Part shown: positions 1 through 11,036 of the stretch, piece by piece
How positions within the stretch are numbered: position 1 is the first letter of the stretch
Layout: each line of letters starts with the position of its first letter
NCBI RefSeq assembly: GCF_037893015.1
Contig: NC_133666.1
Span: 372,001 to 436,000, forward strand
Direction of reading: 5' to 3'
Origin: Macrotis lagotis
Taxonomy: Eukaryota > Chordata > Mammalia > Peramelemorphia > Peramelidae
DNA length: 64,000 nucleotides
The notes under the pieces: generated by a model
Seen by the model: only the letters and a program-made list of their open reading frames with translations
The model's database searches: none
What the model was told of the DNA's origin: nothing
Made by a program: the position numbers and the translations under genes

Positions 1-960
1 CTTTCACTCTTAATTCTACATCATCGTCATTCAATTGAACAAGCTCTCTCCAAAATCACCAATGATCATTTCTTGGAGAATATAATAGGGTTTTTTTTCA
101 ATCCTCACCCCTTTTGACCTCCCTGCAGCCTTCCACATTGTAAGTCCATTTTGAACCCACAATCTAACCACAGTCTTCTTTTCCTGTGTACACTCTCCTC
201 CACAGGGTTTTTAATGACACTATTCTCTCCTGGGTCTTCTTCTGTTTCTCTAACCACTCCTCACTCTTCTCTGATCTTTCCCTAGGTCATCCCCAGTAAC
301 CATGTGTGTTCTTCAGTCATCTCTCTTGGGATCTCATTTTCTCTAAATTAACTCACTTGCTCATCATTATCAGTTCCTATGATTACAATATCATTTTGTG
401 CAGATGACCCCCGGCTCTTTGAATTCAAGTCCTAAACTGTCTCTTCACCTCTAGCCTTGTATTGCCAATTCTCTCTTGGACAACTTGAATTTGATAGACA
501 TCTCAATTTCAAAACATCCCAAACTGAACTCAGTACTTTTGCCCCAACTCTCCCCTCCTTGTTCTGAACTTCCCCATCTCTCTCAAGGATGTCACCTTCC
601 TCCCACTCCCACCTGAAAACCCTGCTGCCATCCTTGATCCTCATTTCCTCTTGCCAAGCCTCCTCTTTGGTACCTTCACAACATCCCTCATGTGTGCCCC
701 TTCTCTGACTTCACAGAGGCATCATTATGGCCAGAACCCTCATCATCTCATGCCTGGACTTTTACAACTGATTTCTGATTTGTCTCTCTGCCTCAAGTCC
801 TCAGGCCATCTTCTACTGGGCTGCCAACATGATCTATCTAAAGTACCGGTCTGACCATGTCACCTCCCTCCTCAATCAACTGCAATAGCTCCCTATAACC
901 TCCAGGATAAACTGTAAGGCATCCTCTTTGACATTTAAACATCCTTCCCTACCCAGCAAG
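1..960 (+). mobile_element. L2/CR1-clade LINE fragment, reverse transcriptase C-terminal half
   Basis: Decayed LINE ORF on the plus strand. The left end reads like the family's 'D-L-x-A-A-F' block (around 115-140). The right end, around 850-930, keeps the 'S-D-H-V-T-x-L-L-N-Q-L-Q' block followed by a 'L-P-x-x-S-R-I'-like stretch. The same family recurs here at 7180-7745 and 32840-33780. Many frame losses make it a fossil piece with no 5' end. L2 against a close CR1 relative cannot be settled by eye. Confidence 0.7.
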
Positions 961-2290
961 GCTGAATGTCCTTTTCCAGGGAAAAAGATGAACTTTCAAT
1001 GAACCAGGGGAATTTCAAATGTTCCTGTTGGAATGGCCAGAGCTGAAGAGAAGGTTTGATCTTCAAATACAGGACTCAGGTGAAGCATAGAGATTGGAGG
1101 AGAGGGAGAAAATATAGGGGACTTAATGATGATGAAATGCATGTATTCCTGCATAGAAAAATGACACTGATAATACTCATATGAACCTTCTCAGTTAATA
1201 GAGGAAGTAGAAGGAGCTTTTATAGTTGAAGCACAGGAGAAAGCTGAATTTGAAGATAAAATATGGTGTAAAATGGGAGTAAATAGAAAAAAAGGGAAAT
1301 GTAATGGGAGAAAGAAAAAGGAGAGGGGGAATAGGCCAAGATATTTCATATAATAAGATTTTCTTTTATTACAATGAGCTATTGCAATGATATGGAAGAG
1401 GGAAAGGCAAGGGGGAATGAGGGAATCTTTGTTCTCATCAGAGGTGGCTGGGAGAGGAAACAGCATATATACTCAATGGGGTATAGGCATCTGGAGTAAG
1501 AAGGAGGGGGGACAGGGGGAAGAGGGGGATGTGAGTGATGGAGGAGAAGATGCACCATGGGGGAGAGTGGTCAGAAATAACACATTTTCTTTTTTACTTC
1601 TTGCAAGGGGCTGGGATTGGATGGCCTGTCCAGGACCATAGGGCCAGGTGGATGCTGGGCCTAAGGGGTGGTAGGGGAGCTCAGGGCCTCTTGGCCCCAG
1701 GACCAGATCCTTCCCCATAACGTGTCTATTCAGGCCATCCTTACCTAAACCAGTCCCCAATTACTCTCCTTTTCTTGTCCTTTGATGGATTACATGGCCT
1801 AAGATTCAGCCACACTGGTCTTCCTCTATTCCTCAAACATAAATACTGCCCACCACCCCCACCCCTATCTCCTGACTCCTCACCATTTCACCAGCTGTCT
1901 CCCATCTTTATAATGCTTTCTCCCCCCTCAGTCTCTTCACATACATAAACTATGTCATAGATACACCGATTGCAGACAAATATGGTTGAAGAGATAAGTG
2001 AAGTAGGTCCCTATAAAAACAGGCCGCCATCAATAGGAAATCAGAAGTTGTTGCCCCATAGTTCCTACTTCTGGTGGGGAGCTGGGGGAGTTGTACCCAT
2101 TCTGGCAGCCCTGGGGGGGTCTGACTGGGGGTCAGTGTGCTCTAGTCAGGTGGCAGAACAGCAGAAGATGTCTTTACTGCCAACTGCCTATACCTGGACA
2201 AAGGTGATTTCAAAGTGGTTAAGGAGAGGAAGGGGGAGGGGTGCTAAGGACAAGAATACCAATGGAGAAAGTGGACATTGAAGACAATAG
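961..2290 (+). mobile_element. L1-family fragment (internal region), right part uncertain
   Basis: Positions 977-1060 match the reverse complement of 37380-37470 in this window. Both share CAGGGAAAAAGATG, then TTCAATGAA, then a run ending GTTTGATC or ATTTGATC. That places this block in the same marsupial L1 family, on the opposite strand. The stretch 1130-2290 lacks an in-window partner. It is purine-rich to about 1550 and then GC-richer with short broken ORFs, and probably continues the element, but that is inference. No intact ORF is present. Confidence 0.5.
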
Positions 2291-2299
2291 ACTGCCATC

Positions 2300-2540
2300 A
2301 CAGAGGTTAGAATACTGTACCTGTAGTGAAGCAGGCCCAAATTTGGATTCTGTCTCAGACACTGGTAGTCACTTCGCCTCTGCTTCCCTCAGTTTCCTCA
2401 TCTGTAAAAAATGTAGAACCTTCCTGCCAAGACTGTTGGAAGAATTAAATGAGAGAACATAGCGGAAGCATTCTGCAAACTTTAAAGTGTCATCTGTTAG
2501 TTATTAGTATCCTTTGTTATCATCATTATTATCCTGTTCT
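2300..2540 (+). mobile_element. MIR/THER1-type CORE-SINE
   Basis: Contains the MIR-type landmarks 'CCCTCAGTTTCCTCATCTGTAAAA' spread over 2388-2412, then 'TTAAATGAGA' and a 3' part with 'GCAAACTTTAAAG' near 2475-2490, in the order expected of a THER1/MIR element read on the plus strand. It is diverged, without a clear poly(A) tail or target duplication, so it is old. Confidence 0.65.
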
Positions 2541-3151
2541 GTAAATGTATGTACTCACTAAGGGCCAAAACTCCCTTTATCAGAACTCGAATTCTTTCAA
2601 TACAACATCTCATTCTAATCCCACAAAGTGGGGAGACCTTATTCCTTGCCAAAATTCTGGTCCTCAGTCTTTTGTTTCCACCACTGTGACCTTGCCTTGA
2701 TATTGAAAAGAATGTCCTCCCTCAGAATATAACTTTTATCACTAACTAATCCAAAGGGAACTGGGTGACATCATTCCTTGGTAACACAATAGTTACATTT
2801 AGTTTTCCATTGTTATTCACCATAGATGGATAAGCAGAGGAGCAAAAATGCTGTTTCAATTCTTCCCTCTTGTTCTTCTCCCTCTCCCACTGGAGAAACC
2901 ATTTCTCTGCAATGTATCTACTGACTAGAAAAAGAAAAACAAAGAAACAAACAAAATCTGCTCATCTTCCAGAAAGAGCAGAGGAGCTGGATTGACGCAC
3001 AATTTGTTTGCCAATTAATTTAATTAATAAATTGATTATTTATTTCCCAGAACCTGGCTATTGGATCTTTAATCACCACATCAGGATACCGGACTGGGGT
3101 GAGAGGAGACAAGTCTGAGAGATAACAATATCTGTAAGATGTATGTGCACT
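2541..3151. other. Intergenic, no recognised element
   Basis: AT-rich unique-looking DNA with short A-rich runs around 2930-2960 and an AATTAATT-rich patch near 3013-3045. I see no ORF, RNA gene or repeat that I can name. Confidence 0.5.
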
Positions 3152-3229
3152 GGGGGCAGCTAGGTGGTGTGATGGATAGAGTGTTGGCCCTGAAGCCAGG
3201 AGGACCTGAGTTCAAACATGATCTCAGAC

Positions 3230-3264
<35 letters not shown>

Positions 3265-3321
3265 GCTGTGTGACCTTGGGCAAGTCACTCTTAACCCCAT
3301 TGCCTTAAATAAATAAAAAAA
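3152..3321 (+). mobile_element. Marsupial tRNA-derived SINE with internal (AAT)n expansion
   Basis: Full-length SINE from GGGGGCAGCTAGGTGG to an A-rich tail. Target-site duplication AGATGTATGT lies on both sides (about 3138-3147 and 3322-3331). The usual CACTTAATAATTACC segment is replaced by a run of about 12 AAT units (3230-3264), so the microsatellite appears to have grown out of the SINE's own TTAATAATT. Confidence 0.9.
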
Positions 3322-3917
3322 AGATGTATGTACATTTATAAGCTCTTCCTAGCAGGAAAAGATGAGAATCTTGGAGTAGCAGGGAAATGGAAAATAGACT
3401 AATGCTGATTAATAGACATTTTTCAATGATTGACAAAATTATTAAACAAAATGACTCTGACATATTTTTGTCTTTTCATTGTTAGCCATCAAAAGTCAGA
3501 GGATGAAAAATTAAGTTCATAGGAAAACTCACCAATTAGGACTAAGTTTGGGATTGGAACTTGGATCAGATAAAGGCCAAGAGATTTTTTTATTACATCC
3601 ATTTGGAATAAAACCTCTACTTTCTTTTTCTGGAGTACACAGGACAAAAAGCCAAGAATGGTTTTTCACAAGGTGACTCTACTCCATTTAATAACCCTAA
3701 CCCTAATTTGGTGCTGGGGATTATTCAGCCAAAAATTACAGAAATCATATAAAGGTGCCATCTGAAATGATGAAAGAGCAATTGTACAAACTGAACATAA
3801 TTGCTCTCTGGGGTGATTTGTATGCAACGAAGACAACAGATTGATAAGGATGAAATTTCAAGCAAAACAATTTAAACCAATTGGGATTAGAAAGAGGTAA
3901 AGAAAAAGGAAATGTTT
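3322..3917. other. Intergenic; short telomere-like motif
   Basis: Mostly unique-looking AT-rich DNA. Positions 3692-3706 carry TAACCCTAACCCTAA, about 2.5 units of the vertebrate telomere repeat. Nothing else is recognised. Confidence 0.4.
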
Positions 3918-4486
3918 TCTCTGTTCCCTATTCATTCCTGTAGAGGGCAGCATCACCCTCCCAAACCTTCAGACTGACACCCTAGCAACCCTATGCTACA
4001 TTCCTCACTATCTCCCACCTGAACTGAGTAAACTCAACTCCTTTTTTCCTTCCAGGTGCACTTTCCAAATGTCCTCTGGCATTCAAAGCCCCCTCCTCCC
4101 TTTGCAGTCTTCTTACACCCTGATCCCAAACAGGTACTCTTCCTTCTCTCAGCCTTGGGCCTTTTCTCAGACTGTCCCCCGGGTGGGGAATGGACAGACT
4201 CTCCTTCCTCCACCCTCACCACTGACCTCCCTGCCTGACCTCTTTAAGTCCTGACTCAAATCCCACCTCTCACCTCCCACAGAAGGCCTTTCTTCTTTCT
4301 GCTATTTCCTGTGTATCCTGAATATGACTTGTGCCTGTTGTCTCTCCCATTAGGCTGTGATCTTGAGAAAGGGGATTTTTTTTGGTTCCCCCCACCCCAC
4401 CCCTGTCTGCCCCCCCAGAGCTTTGCATATTCCTGATATGGAGTAGGCACTTAATAAACATTAATTGATTGACTGACTGTCACTCT
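3918..4486 (+). mobile_element. L2 LINE 3' end
   Basis: Starts with the L2 block 'TGTAGAGGGCAGCATCACC' and runs through the ORF end ('AGTCTTCTTACACCCTGAT' near 4107-4125) into the 3' UTR. It ends in the L2-type signature 'TAGGCACTTAATAAACATT' followed by TGATTGACTGACTG. The terminal TGA(C/T)TGACTG repeat is typical of L2 3' ends. It is a fossil without an intact ORF. Confidence 0.8.
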
Positions 4487-4734
4487 TCTCCAGAAAAAGA
4501 CTAGTATAGAAAGTCTTTTCCAGCTTAGGCACATTTGCAGGCCCAGCAAATAGGATGGGGGGAGGGAGAGTAGCTGATGGGGAAAAAATTCTAAATTTAA
4601 AAGGCAGGAAGTAAAAAGGTGATCAATTAACTATGAAAACAAAGAAACAAAAAAGGTTTTGTCATGAAGAAACTAGAATTTTGTCTGAAGGTGAAACAAA
4701 AACAAAAAATCCTTTCTGCACTTATCTTCCAGGG

Positions 4735-5010
4735 ACTACTCATTTCTTTTTATTGGTTATTTTCTCACTCTTTTTTTAAACTACATTTTATTTCTTTTCA
4801 ATGACCAAAAATCAGTTTTCTCTCCCTCCCAAGCACCCACAGCATTAAAGAAGAAAAAGTGCAAAGCCAAGCCTTCGTATAAAGCATTCATAGTCCAACA
4901 AAATAAAATGTTCCTAAGAACTATGGTCAGATGTGTCCTTCTGCATCTTGTTCCAGCACTGGCTCTCTGGAATCCTGGCTGCTCATTAGCTTCATCACAG
5001 CTCTGACAGC
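4735..5010 (-). mobile_element. Possible L1 fragment
   Basis: T-rich start and a run of LINE-like text (CTCCCTCCC block near 4820, then 'TTCTGCATCTTG' and 'CACTGGCTCTCTGG') resemble a marsupial L1 end read on the minus strand. The call rests on remembered family sequence and has no strong in-window partner. Confidence 0.35.
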
Positions 5011-5011
5011 T

Positions 5012-5099
5012 GGAATCTCTGTCTCTGTCCCTGTCTCTGTCTCTGTCTCTCTCTGGCTCTCTCTCTCTGTCTCTCTGTCTGTCTCTCTCTCTCTCTCAG
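5012..5099. repeat. (TCTG/TC)n simple repeat
   Basis: Imperfect pyrimidine repeat of TGTCTC, TCTC and TCTG units. The Arg/Glu- and Ser/Leu-rich reading frames over it are artefacts of the repeat. Confidence 0.9.
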
Positions 5100-5470
5100 A
5101 CATACACACAGTCAGAAAGATTTGTGGAAGAATGGGCTAAGAGAGTTCATTTCACTAGACATGTGACTTTATTCTGAATAACATCCTCTTTCTTATATCA
5201 ACACATCAAGAATCCATGACTCTGTTAACATGGGCACTCCCTTCATCAATGCAAAGCTCAACCATTCTCACACCCAATATTCAATGGATGATCACTGATC
5301 ACCTTAACTTCTTCCTGCCCCAGTTCATCCCTCCACAGCCAACCAAGTCACCCCTCCCTAGGATATAACTACATTCATCCTCAGACTCAAGACCCATAGA
5401 TATAGATGTAGATACAGATATAGATTCATAAATACAGGTATGTGTGTATGGGTATGTGTTTGTCTCCATG
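5100..5470. other. Intergenic, unassigned
   Basis: No ORF or named repeat. A GATA/TAGA-rich patch lies at 5395-5440 and a TGTGTATG patch just after it. Confidence 0.4.
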
Positions 5471-5727
5471 GGGCAGCCAGGTAGTGCATAGACATAGGGT
5501 CAGGTGAAGAGTCAGGTAGATTCATCTTTTGGAGTTCAAATATGACACACTACTTGTATGACCCTGAAAGTCATTTAATCCTGTCTGCCTCAGTTTCCTC
5601 AACTGTAAAATAAGCTAGAGAAGAACATGACAAACTGCTCCAGAATCTTTGCCCAGAAAACCCCAAATGGGGGTCACACAGGATCAGACACAACTGAAAA
5701 CAACGGAACAACAACAAAAACAAAAAC
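5471..5727 (+). mobile_element. Long Mar/MIR-type SINE
   Basis: GGGCAGCCAGGTAG head, GAGTTCAAATATGAC B-box region, 'CTCAGTTTCCTCAACTGTAAAAT' core (split around 5588-5612), then the longer 3' module 'GCCCAGAAAACCCCAAATG' and 'TCAGACACAACTGAAAACAAC' before an A/C-rich tail. The same long 3' module recurs at 18500-18590, 34650-34735 and 53765-53830. Confidence 0.8.
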
Positions 5728-6120
5728 ACATATACCTATGTAATCAGAAAGATAGATAGACATACGGATAGCGATCCTGCAGGCTCGTATTTTTCAGCTT
5801 GGCAAGACATACCAGTGCCCCTGCCCTCTTGGCCTAACTTTGGGGAACTAAATTCCCCTCCAGTAATAATTTTCCGAGGAATTGCCTCCCTGCAGTCCCT
5901 AGGCCCCCTCTCTCCTAGTTTGTTCTTTGAAGATCCAAAGTAGGCTCTTCATGGCTGAGTAGATTATAGAGTTCCAATGGCCCAATTGTTTAATGTGATG
6001 TGGTGGCCTTCCTCCTTCTCAAGGCTACCCCAAGTGATCCCATTCTATCCCTCAAAAACAACAACCCCCACTTGATTCTTTCATCAAAGTTAACTATCAT
6101 CTCCATCTCCATCTTTGAAG
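5728..6120. other. Intergenic, unassigned
   Basis: Unique-looking DNA between a SINE and the DYNLL1 retrocopy. No ORF or repeat recognised. Confidence 0.4.
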
Positions 6121-6540
6121 GATGACCCATTTCGGTGAGACAGGAATGCAGCAGGAATCTGTGGCATGTGCACCTCAGGCCCTGGAGAAGGATAACCTAA
6201 GGAAGGACATAGCCACCCATGTCATGAGGGAGTTTGAGAAGAAGCAACATAGCACCCAGCAGTGCATGGAGGGCAGTACCCTGGCCACCTACCTAGTAAG
6301 CCATCCAAGACCCAGAGACTGAGCTGTCTTCAGCAGTGGCATCAGAGCATCATTTTAAACCTTTGTTGCTGTACATGGCAGCTTATGTATTGGTTTGTTG
6401 TGCTTTTCTATTCCAAAGCCCACCATTTCTCTCCTCTCTCCCCACCTCTTCTGAAAAAAAATGCATTTCCTCTGAAAAATAACCCTGTTGGAGATGTGTG
6501 TGTCTCTTAGAAAACAAGACAAAACAAAAACAAACAATAG
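6121..6540 (+). pseudogene. DYNLL1: Processed pseudogene of dynein light chain DYNLL1 (LC8)
   Basis: The frame from 6122 reads GMQQESVACAPQALEK, then DNLRKDIATHVMREFEKK. From memory, DYNLL1 reads EMQQDSVECATQALEK and YNIEKDIAAHIKKEFDKK at residues 15-49. The parent is an 89-residue hub protein of dynein and many other complexes. Here similarity runs to roughly residue 70 and then stops. The beta-strand C-terminus is missing, and the next bases (from about 6353, ACCTTTGTTG...) resemble the parental 3' UTR, ending in an A-rich tail with AC/AAAC units (6511-6540). The choice of DYNLL1 over DYNLL2 rests on S-V-x-C-A and Q-A-L-E-K, where DYNLL2 has A-V-D-C and Q-A-M-E-K. There is no N-terminal exon equivalent, no promoter, and a deletion, so it is a dead retrocopy. 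Confidence 0.8.
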
Positions 6541-6904
6541 ATGAGAAAAGAAGGAGCCCTTGGTGAATGACTTCCATCTTTTTCTGGGAAGCATTAGACA
6601 TGCTCCTCAGCTGCGAGGGTAGGGGAGTAACAATTTGCCAAAGGATGAAAAGGCTTGTGATAGCCATTGTGGTGAATGGGATAGTGAATCAGGAAAAAAA
6701 TATGCCTTGCTTCAGTAAGGCCCCATTGAGATTAGGTAGCATAAATTTGCAGTTGAGCTACTGGCATATTTTTGTGAATTTTCCCTAGCCTGTTCAGCAT
6801 CATAGGGCTAGGAACAAAGTGAGTGGATGATGGGAGTAATCCGAGTTTTGGGCAAGACATGATCAGTGATAGGTAAAGTCAGTGTAACAAAAGCATCAGA
6901 GTAG
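6541..6904. other. Intergenic, unassigned
   Basis: Unique-looking DNA with only short chance frames. No repeat recognised. Confidence 0.4.
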
Positions 6905-7165
6905 TCTACTACATCCATATACCATAATTTATTCAGTCTTTCCTCAGTTGTTTTTCAGAGCTTTGCCACCTCAAAAAAAGTTGGTATAAATCTTTATAAA
7001 AAATTTTAGAATGTTTTGTCCCTTTCTTTGATTTATTTGGAGTCCACAAAAGCTTCTCAATTCTACATCATCAAAATGTTCAGTTTTATCTTTTAGGATC
7101 ATTTCTGCTTCTGTCTTTTGTTCACTAACTCTTTCCCTGAAGACAGCTTTCCTACACCAGAAGTC
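6905..7165 (-). mobile_element. L1 ORF2 3' fragment, internally deleted
   Basis: Contains ATACCATAATTTATTCAG, TTTTCAGAGCTTTGCCACC and AAAAAGTTGGTATAAAT, which parallel the L1 ORF2 end at 32040-32130 (ATACCATAACTTGTTTAG ... TTGCCACCACAAAGAG ... GCTATAAAT). The later 'TCAGTTTTATCTTTTAGGA' block is another ORF2 segment, so an internal stretch is missing. Read on the minus strand as coding. Confidence 0.6.
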
Positions 7166-7371
7166 TCCACTTTCATTTTTCTCTCACTCTCATCCTTCTT
7201 TTCAGTCTGGCCTTTTGACCTCATTATTCAGCCAAACTGCTCTCTCCTATTGACCTCTTAACTGCCAAATGCAATGGCCTTTGCTCAGTCTTCATTGTCC
7301 CTGATCTCTCTGCAGTTTTGGACACTGAGAAGTATCTTTCCCAGATACTCTCTTCTCCCTAGTGCTCTCTT

Positions 7372-7439
<68 letters not shown>

Positions 7440-7760
7440 GGTTCTCCTTTGACCTATCTGATAGATCCTTCTCAGTCTCCTTTACTGTATCTACATCCAA
7501 AGGTATATGCCCACTGATCATGAGGGTTCATCCAAGGAGTCCATCTTGAGTCCACTTCTTCTTTCTCAGCACTGTATTAGGTGGCAATCTGGTCAGGGCC
7601 CTTGAATTCAATTATCATCTCTATGCTGATGATTCTCAAATCTATTTATCCAACCTCTCTCCTGACTTCCAGGTTTGAATCTCCAACTGTCTATTGGTCA
7701 TTTCCAACTGGAGGCACTGTAGACGACTTAAAGTCAACTTTTGAATTCCAAGTGAGAAAT
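7166..7760 (+). mobile_element. L2/CR1-clade LINE reverse transcriptase fragment with YADD box
   Basis: Plus-strand L2 ORF. 7191-7330 reads 'QSGLLTSLFSQTALSY'-like text leading into a 'D-L-S-A-x-x-D' block. The catalytic Y-A-D-D is at 7622-7633 (TAT GCT GAT GAT) inside N-Y-H-L-Y-A-D-D-S-Q-I-Y-L. A (CT)n microsatellite at 7375-7438 interrupts it just before the 'W-F-S-F-D-L-S-D-R-S-F-S-V-S-F' block. Although short frames remain open across it, it is truncated at both ends and interrupted. Confidence 0.85.
7375..7438. repeat. (CT)n microsatellite
   Basis: About 30 uninterrupted CT units inside an L2 fragment. Confidence 0.98.
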
Positions 7761-8956
7761 ACAGAAGTGTCTCTAGAAGGCCTTTGAAGACTTGCTTGAG
7801 AGAAAGACCAAGGCTATTCTTCAAGCACTTGACTGATAACTGGCGTGACCCTTGAGTACATTCCCCCAACCCAGTTGATTTCCCCCTTTCGTTAATGGAA
7901 CCTCCATTTTGCCCAAGAAGTTGGAATGCATCTATGATAGGAGCCTACAGGACAGGGCAGAAATCATTAGTGTTTTCTGATCTGGGGAGCACAGGGGGCC
8001 ATGGCTGCTCCAGGAAATGACAGCTCTGTTTTCCCTCATCCTAAAGAGGGAGAGGGAAGAAATCTCATGAGAAGTGAGAAGTGAGTAATATGCTCAGAGT
8101 AGGACATGCTTTCTCCATGGTAACTGAGAAAAGAATGGGAGGAGTGAGTTCCCAAGTGCTATTGCTGCTGGCACTGCTGCCACAATCAGAAGCTCCACTG
8201 TGTGGAAGCTGATATTGAAGAAGAAAAACAAAAACAAAAAATGAAACACTGTTGGCCCAGAATGATGATGGTGGTGCTTCCTTCTCTCTTCTCTATCCTC
8301 CCCCTTCTCAGGGAGAATGGCTATCAGTTATGAAGCTTATCTCTGCTTCTTGACATTTTCTTTTCTACATTTCTATTCACCTACTGGCTGCAAAGCAGGA
8401 CTAAGATAAAAACTGGGCTTAACCCAAATATGATCTGTTACATGAGTTTGTTACACGAGAGTGAACACAAAGAAAACTCTTTCTAAATCCCTGGGAAGGT
8501 ATCTTCAGCTGGTAACTTCACAGGAACTAAAGAGATTTTGCTGATAGATAGTATTAGAGCTCCCCAAAATCAGGTATAGCAAATCTAATCGGGGCCATTC
8601 TCCCAAATGGAGGCAGGTTCCATCTGACCTTCTGGTCCTAGGGCACCCTAAAAGACTTTAGGATGTGTCTTCTCTGCTTCTGCTTCTTCAGAGCTGCCCT
8701 CCCCTCGCCACCCCTGCCAGCAAGTTAAGTTTCAGTACCTAGCTCTTGAGTCCCGTTTAACCACTCGACACTGATTCCTTTTGAAAAAGGCATATTGACT
8801 CCCCAGACACGGCAAGACTGAAAACGCAAATCCCCTCCACAAACATATAGATACAGACACAGCTTGGGGGGCCCCACTGCCCTTTCCCCAACAGTTCAGC
8901 TCATTACAAATTGGAAGATGGAGCAAAATCTCGTATGCTTCTTGAGACTGCTCACA
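7761..8956. other. Intergenic, no recognised element
   Basis: About 1.2 kb of unique-looking DNA. No long ORF, clear repeat or RNA gene. Confidence 0.45.
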
Positions 8957-9080
8957 GTGGAAGTGGTGCAGTGGATAGAGAGCTGAGCTTGGAGTCAGGA
9001 AGACCTGAGTACCTATCTGGCCTCAAATCTAGCTGTGTGACCCTGAACCAGTCACTGAATCCAATATGCTCCAGTTTTCT
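8957..9080 (+). mobile_element. Diverged tRNA-derived SINE
   Basis: AAGTGGTGCAGTGGATAGAG, CTTGGAGTCAGGAAGACCTG and TCTAGCTGTGTGACC keep the SINE order. The A-tail and the TTAATAATTACC segment are lost. Confidence 0.7.
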
Positions 9081-9289
9081 CCTCCATTCTTGTTCTCCTC
9101 CATTTCCCTTCTCCTCTGTGAGGTCAAAATCAGGAGAAGCAAATTAGGATTAAAAGGGAGAAACAAGGAAACTAGATCATGCTTAAAGGCACCACAGAGA
9201 ATGGATGAGAGTCAAGAAGAAATCTATATGCAACAATTCGGCCAGCCGTCAAGAAGCATTTGGGACATGAATAAAGACACACCTTCCAT

Positions 9290-9875
9290 GTGGCTGCCAC
9301 TGTGTGTGCTTAGCAGAACCTAGGGACCCCACAAGAGGCAAGAGACTGTCCCTGCCCTCAAGGGGCCACCAACTCCTGGGAGGAAGAAGCCATAGACATG
9401 ACGAATAGGAAATGATCCAGAGAGATGCCATCAGACCAAAGGGGAGTTTCAGAAGGCTTCCTGTCAAAACCGGGAGGATTTTGGATGGGACTTGAAGGAA
9501 GCTAGGAAGCTCAGTAGTCAGAGAGGAGAAAGAGGAACATTTCTGGAATGAGGGGCATCCCCAGTCAATGGCCACAAATGAAAGATGGAAGGGCTTGTTC
9601 TTGGAACAGCTGGGAGGCTGGGGTCACTGGTTTGAAGAGTGTGTGAGGAAAAGGGAGAAGACTGGAAGGGATAGAGAGGGTGGAGATTGGTTATGAAGGG
9701 TTACAGCTTTGTAATTGATCCTGGAGATGCTAATGTAGGGGGAGGGGGTGAACACAGTAGGATAGGCACTTTCAGAAATTCATTTTTGCAGCCCAGTGGA
9801 AGATATACTCGAAAGGTGAGAGAGTTGAGGTGGGCAGACCCACCAGTAGACTTTTGGAATAATACAAGAATATAG
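9290..9875 (-). mobile_element. L2 LINE 3' half, minus strand
   Basis: Reads as the reverse complement of the L2 ORF end and 3' UTR. CTGCCCTCAAGGGGCC (9352) is the complement of the 'GGGCAGGGAC' 3' UTR motif, GGGACTTGAAGGAAGC (9487) is the complement of the ORF-end 'GGCTTCCTTCAAGTCCC', and CAGACCCACCAGTAGAC (9835) lies further 5' in the ORF. The same minus-strand blocks recur at 15890-16330 and 33780-33960. Confidence 0.75.
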
Positions 9876-9882
9876 TAGTGCA

Positions 9883-10036
9883 GGGGGCAGCTAAGTGACA
9901 CAGTGGATAAAGTACCGGCCCTGGAGTCAGGAGTACCTGGGTTCAAATCCGTTCTCAGACACTTAATAATTACCTAGCTGTGTGGCCTTGCACAAGCCAC
10001 TTAACCCCATTTGCCTTGCAAAAACCTAAAAAAAAA
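9883..10036 (+). mobile_element. Full-length tRNA-derived SINE with target-site duplication
   Basis: Complete SINE from GGGGGCAGCTAAGTGAC to GCCTTGCAAAAACCT(A)n. Flanked by AGAATATAGTAGTGCA (9867-9882) and AGAATTTAGTAGTGCA (10037-10052), a 16-bp target-site duplication with one difference. It is fairly young by its match to the common form. Confidence 0.95.
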
Positions 10037-10168
10037 AGAATTTAGTAGTGCAATTTCATTTCCCATCCAATTAAAACAAAAGTGTTTCCTTTTGAATTCT
10101 GAACTGTCTCCCTCATATGCACATGTTTCTGCAGATGTACTTATACCATCTATGGTAATATTTATATA

Positions 10169-10202
10169 TAGACATACACACACACAAACACACACACACA
10201 CA

Positions 10203-10254
<52 letters not shown>
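10169..10254. repeat. (AC)n microsatellite
   Basis: About 40 AC units with short interruptions, passing into TATATA and GTATGTAT units to about 10290. Confidence 0.98.
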
Positions 10255-10267
<13 letters not shown>

Positions 10268-10309
10268 CACATATATGTATGTATGTATATCTGTAACCTT
10301 GTATAGATC

Positions 10310-10982
10310 AGTTCCTAGCCTGGATGTGGACAGCATTTTCCTCCTTTGGTCACTGAACAGTCATGTTAATCAGAATCACTTCCTTACTCACAGTTGCTCT
10401 CCAAAAGATATTGCTGTTCCTGTAAACAACATCCTCCTGGTTCTACTCTTTTCCCTCAGCATTATTTCATTCAGGCCTTTCCATGGTTTTTCTCAAATCA
10501 CTGCACTAGTTTTTGTTACAGCACAGTGATATTCCATCCCCATCTTATCCATATATTGGCTTATTCAGCCAATCCCCAATTGATGGGCAGCCCCTCAGGT
10601 TTCAGTTCTTTACCACCACAAAGAGAACTGCTCTAGATATTTTCTTCATTCCCTGATTGCCTTGGGGAACTGAGCTAATAATGGTATTGCTAATAGGGTA
10701 TACACAGTTTTAGAACTCTTTGGGTGTACTTCCAGATTGTTGTCCAAATTGGCTGATTCAGTTCACACCTCCATCAACAGTGTATTAGTGTCCCAATTTC
10801 TACTGATCCTCTCCACCATTTGGCAATTTTTCCTTTTATTATTTTAGCCAATTTGATAGGTGTGACATGAGACCTCAGATTTCTTTTAATTTTCACTTTT
10901 CTAATCCATAAAGATCTAGGGCATTTTTGATATGTAGCATTGATCTCTTCTTCCAAAAACTGCCTGTTCATATCTGTTGACC

Positions 10983-11036
<54 letters not shown>

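Noticed and set aside
10011-10529. 172-codon frame with His/Thr repeats
   Set aside because: Runs through an (AC)n microsatellite and an antisense L1 fragment.
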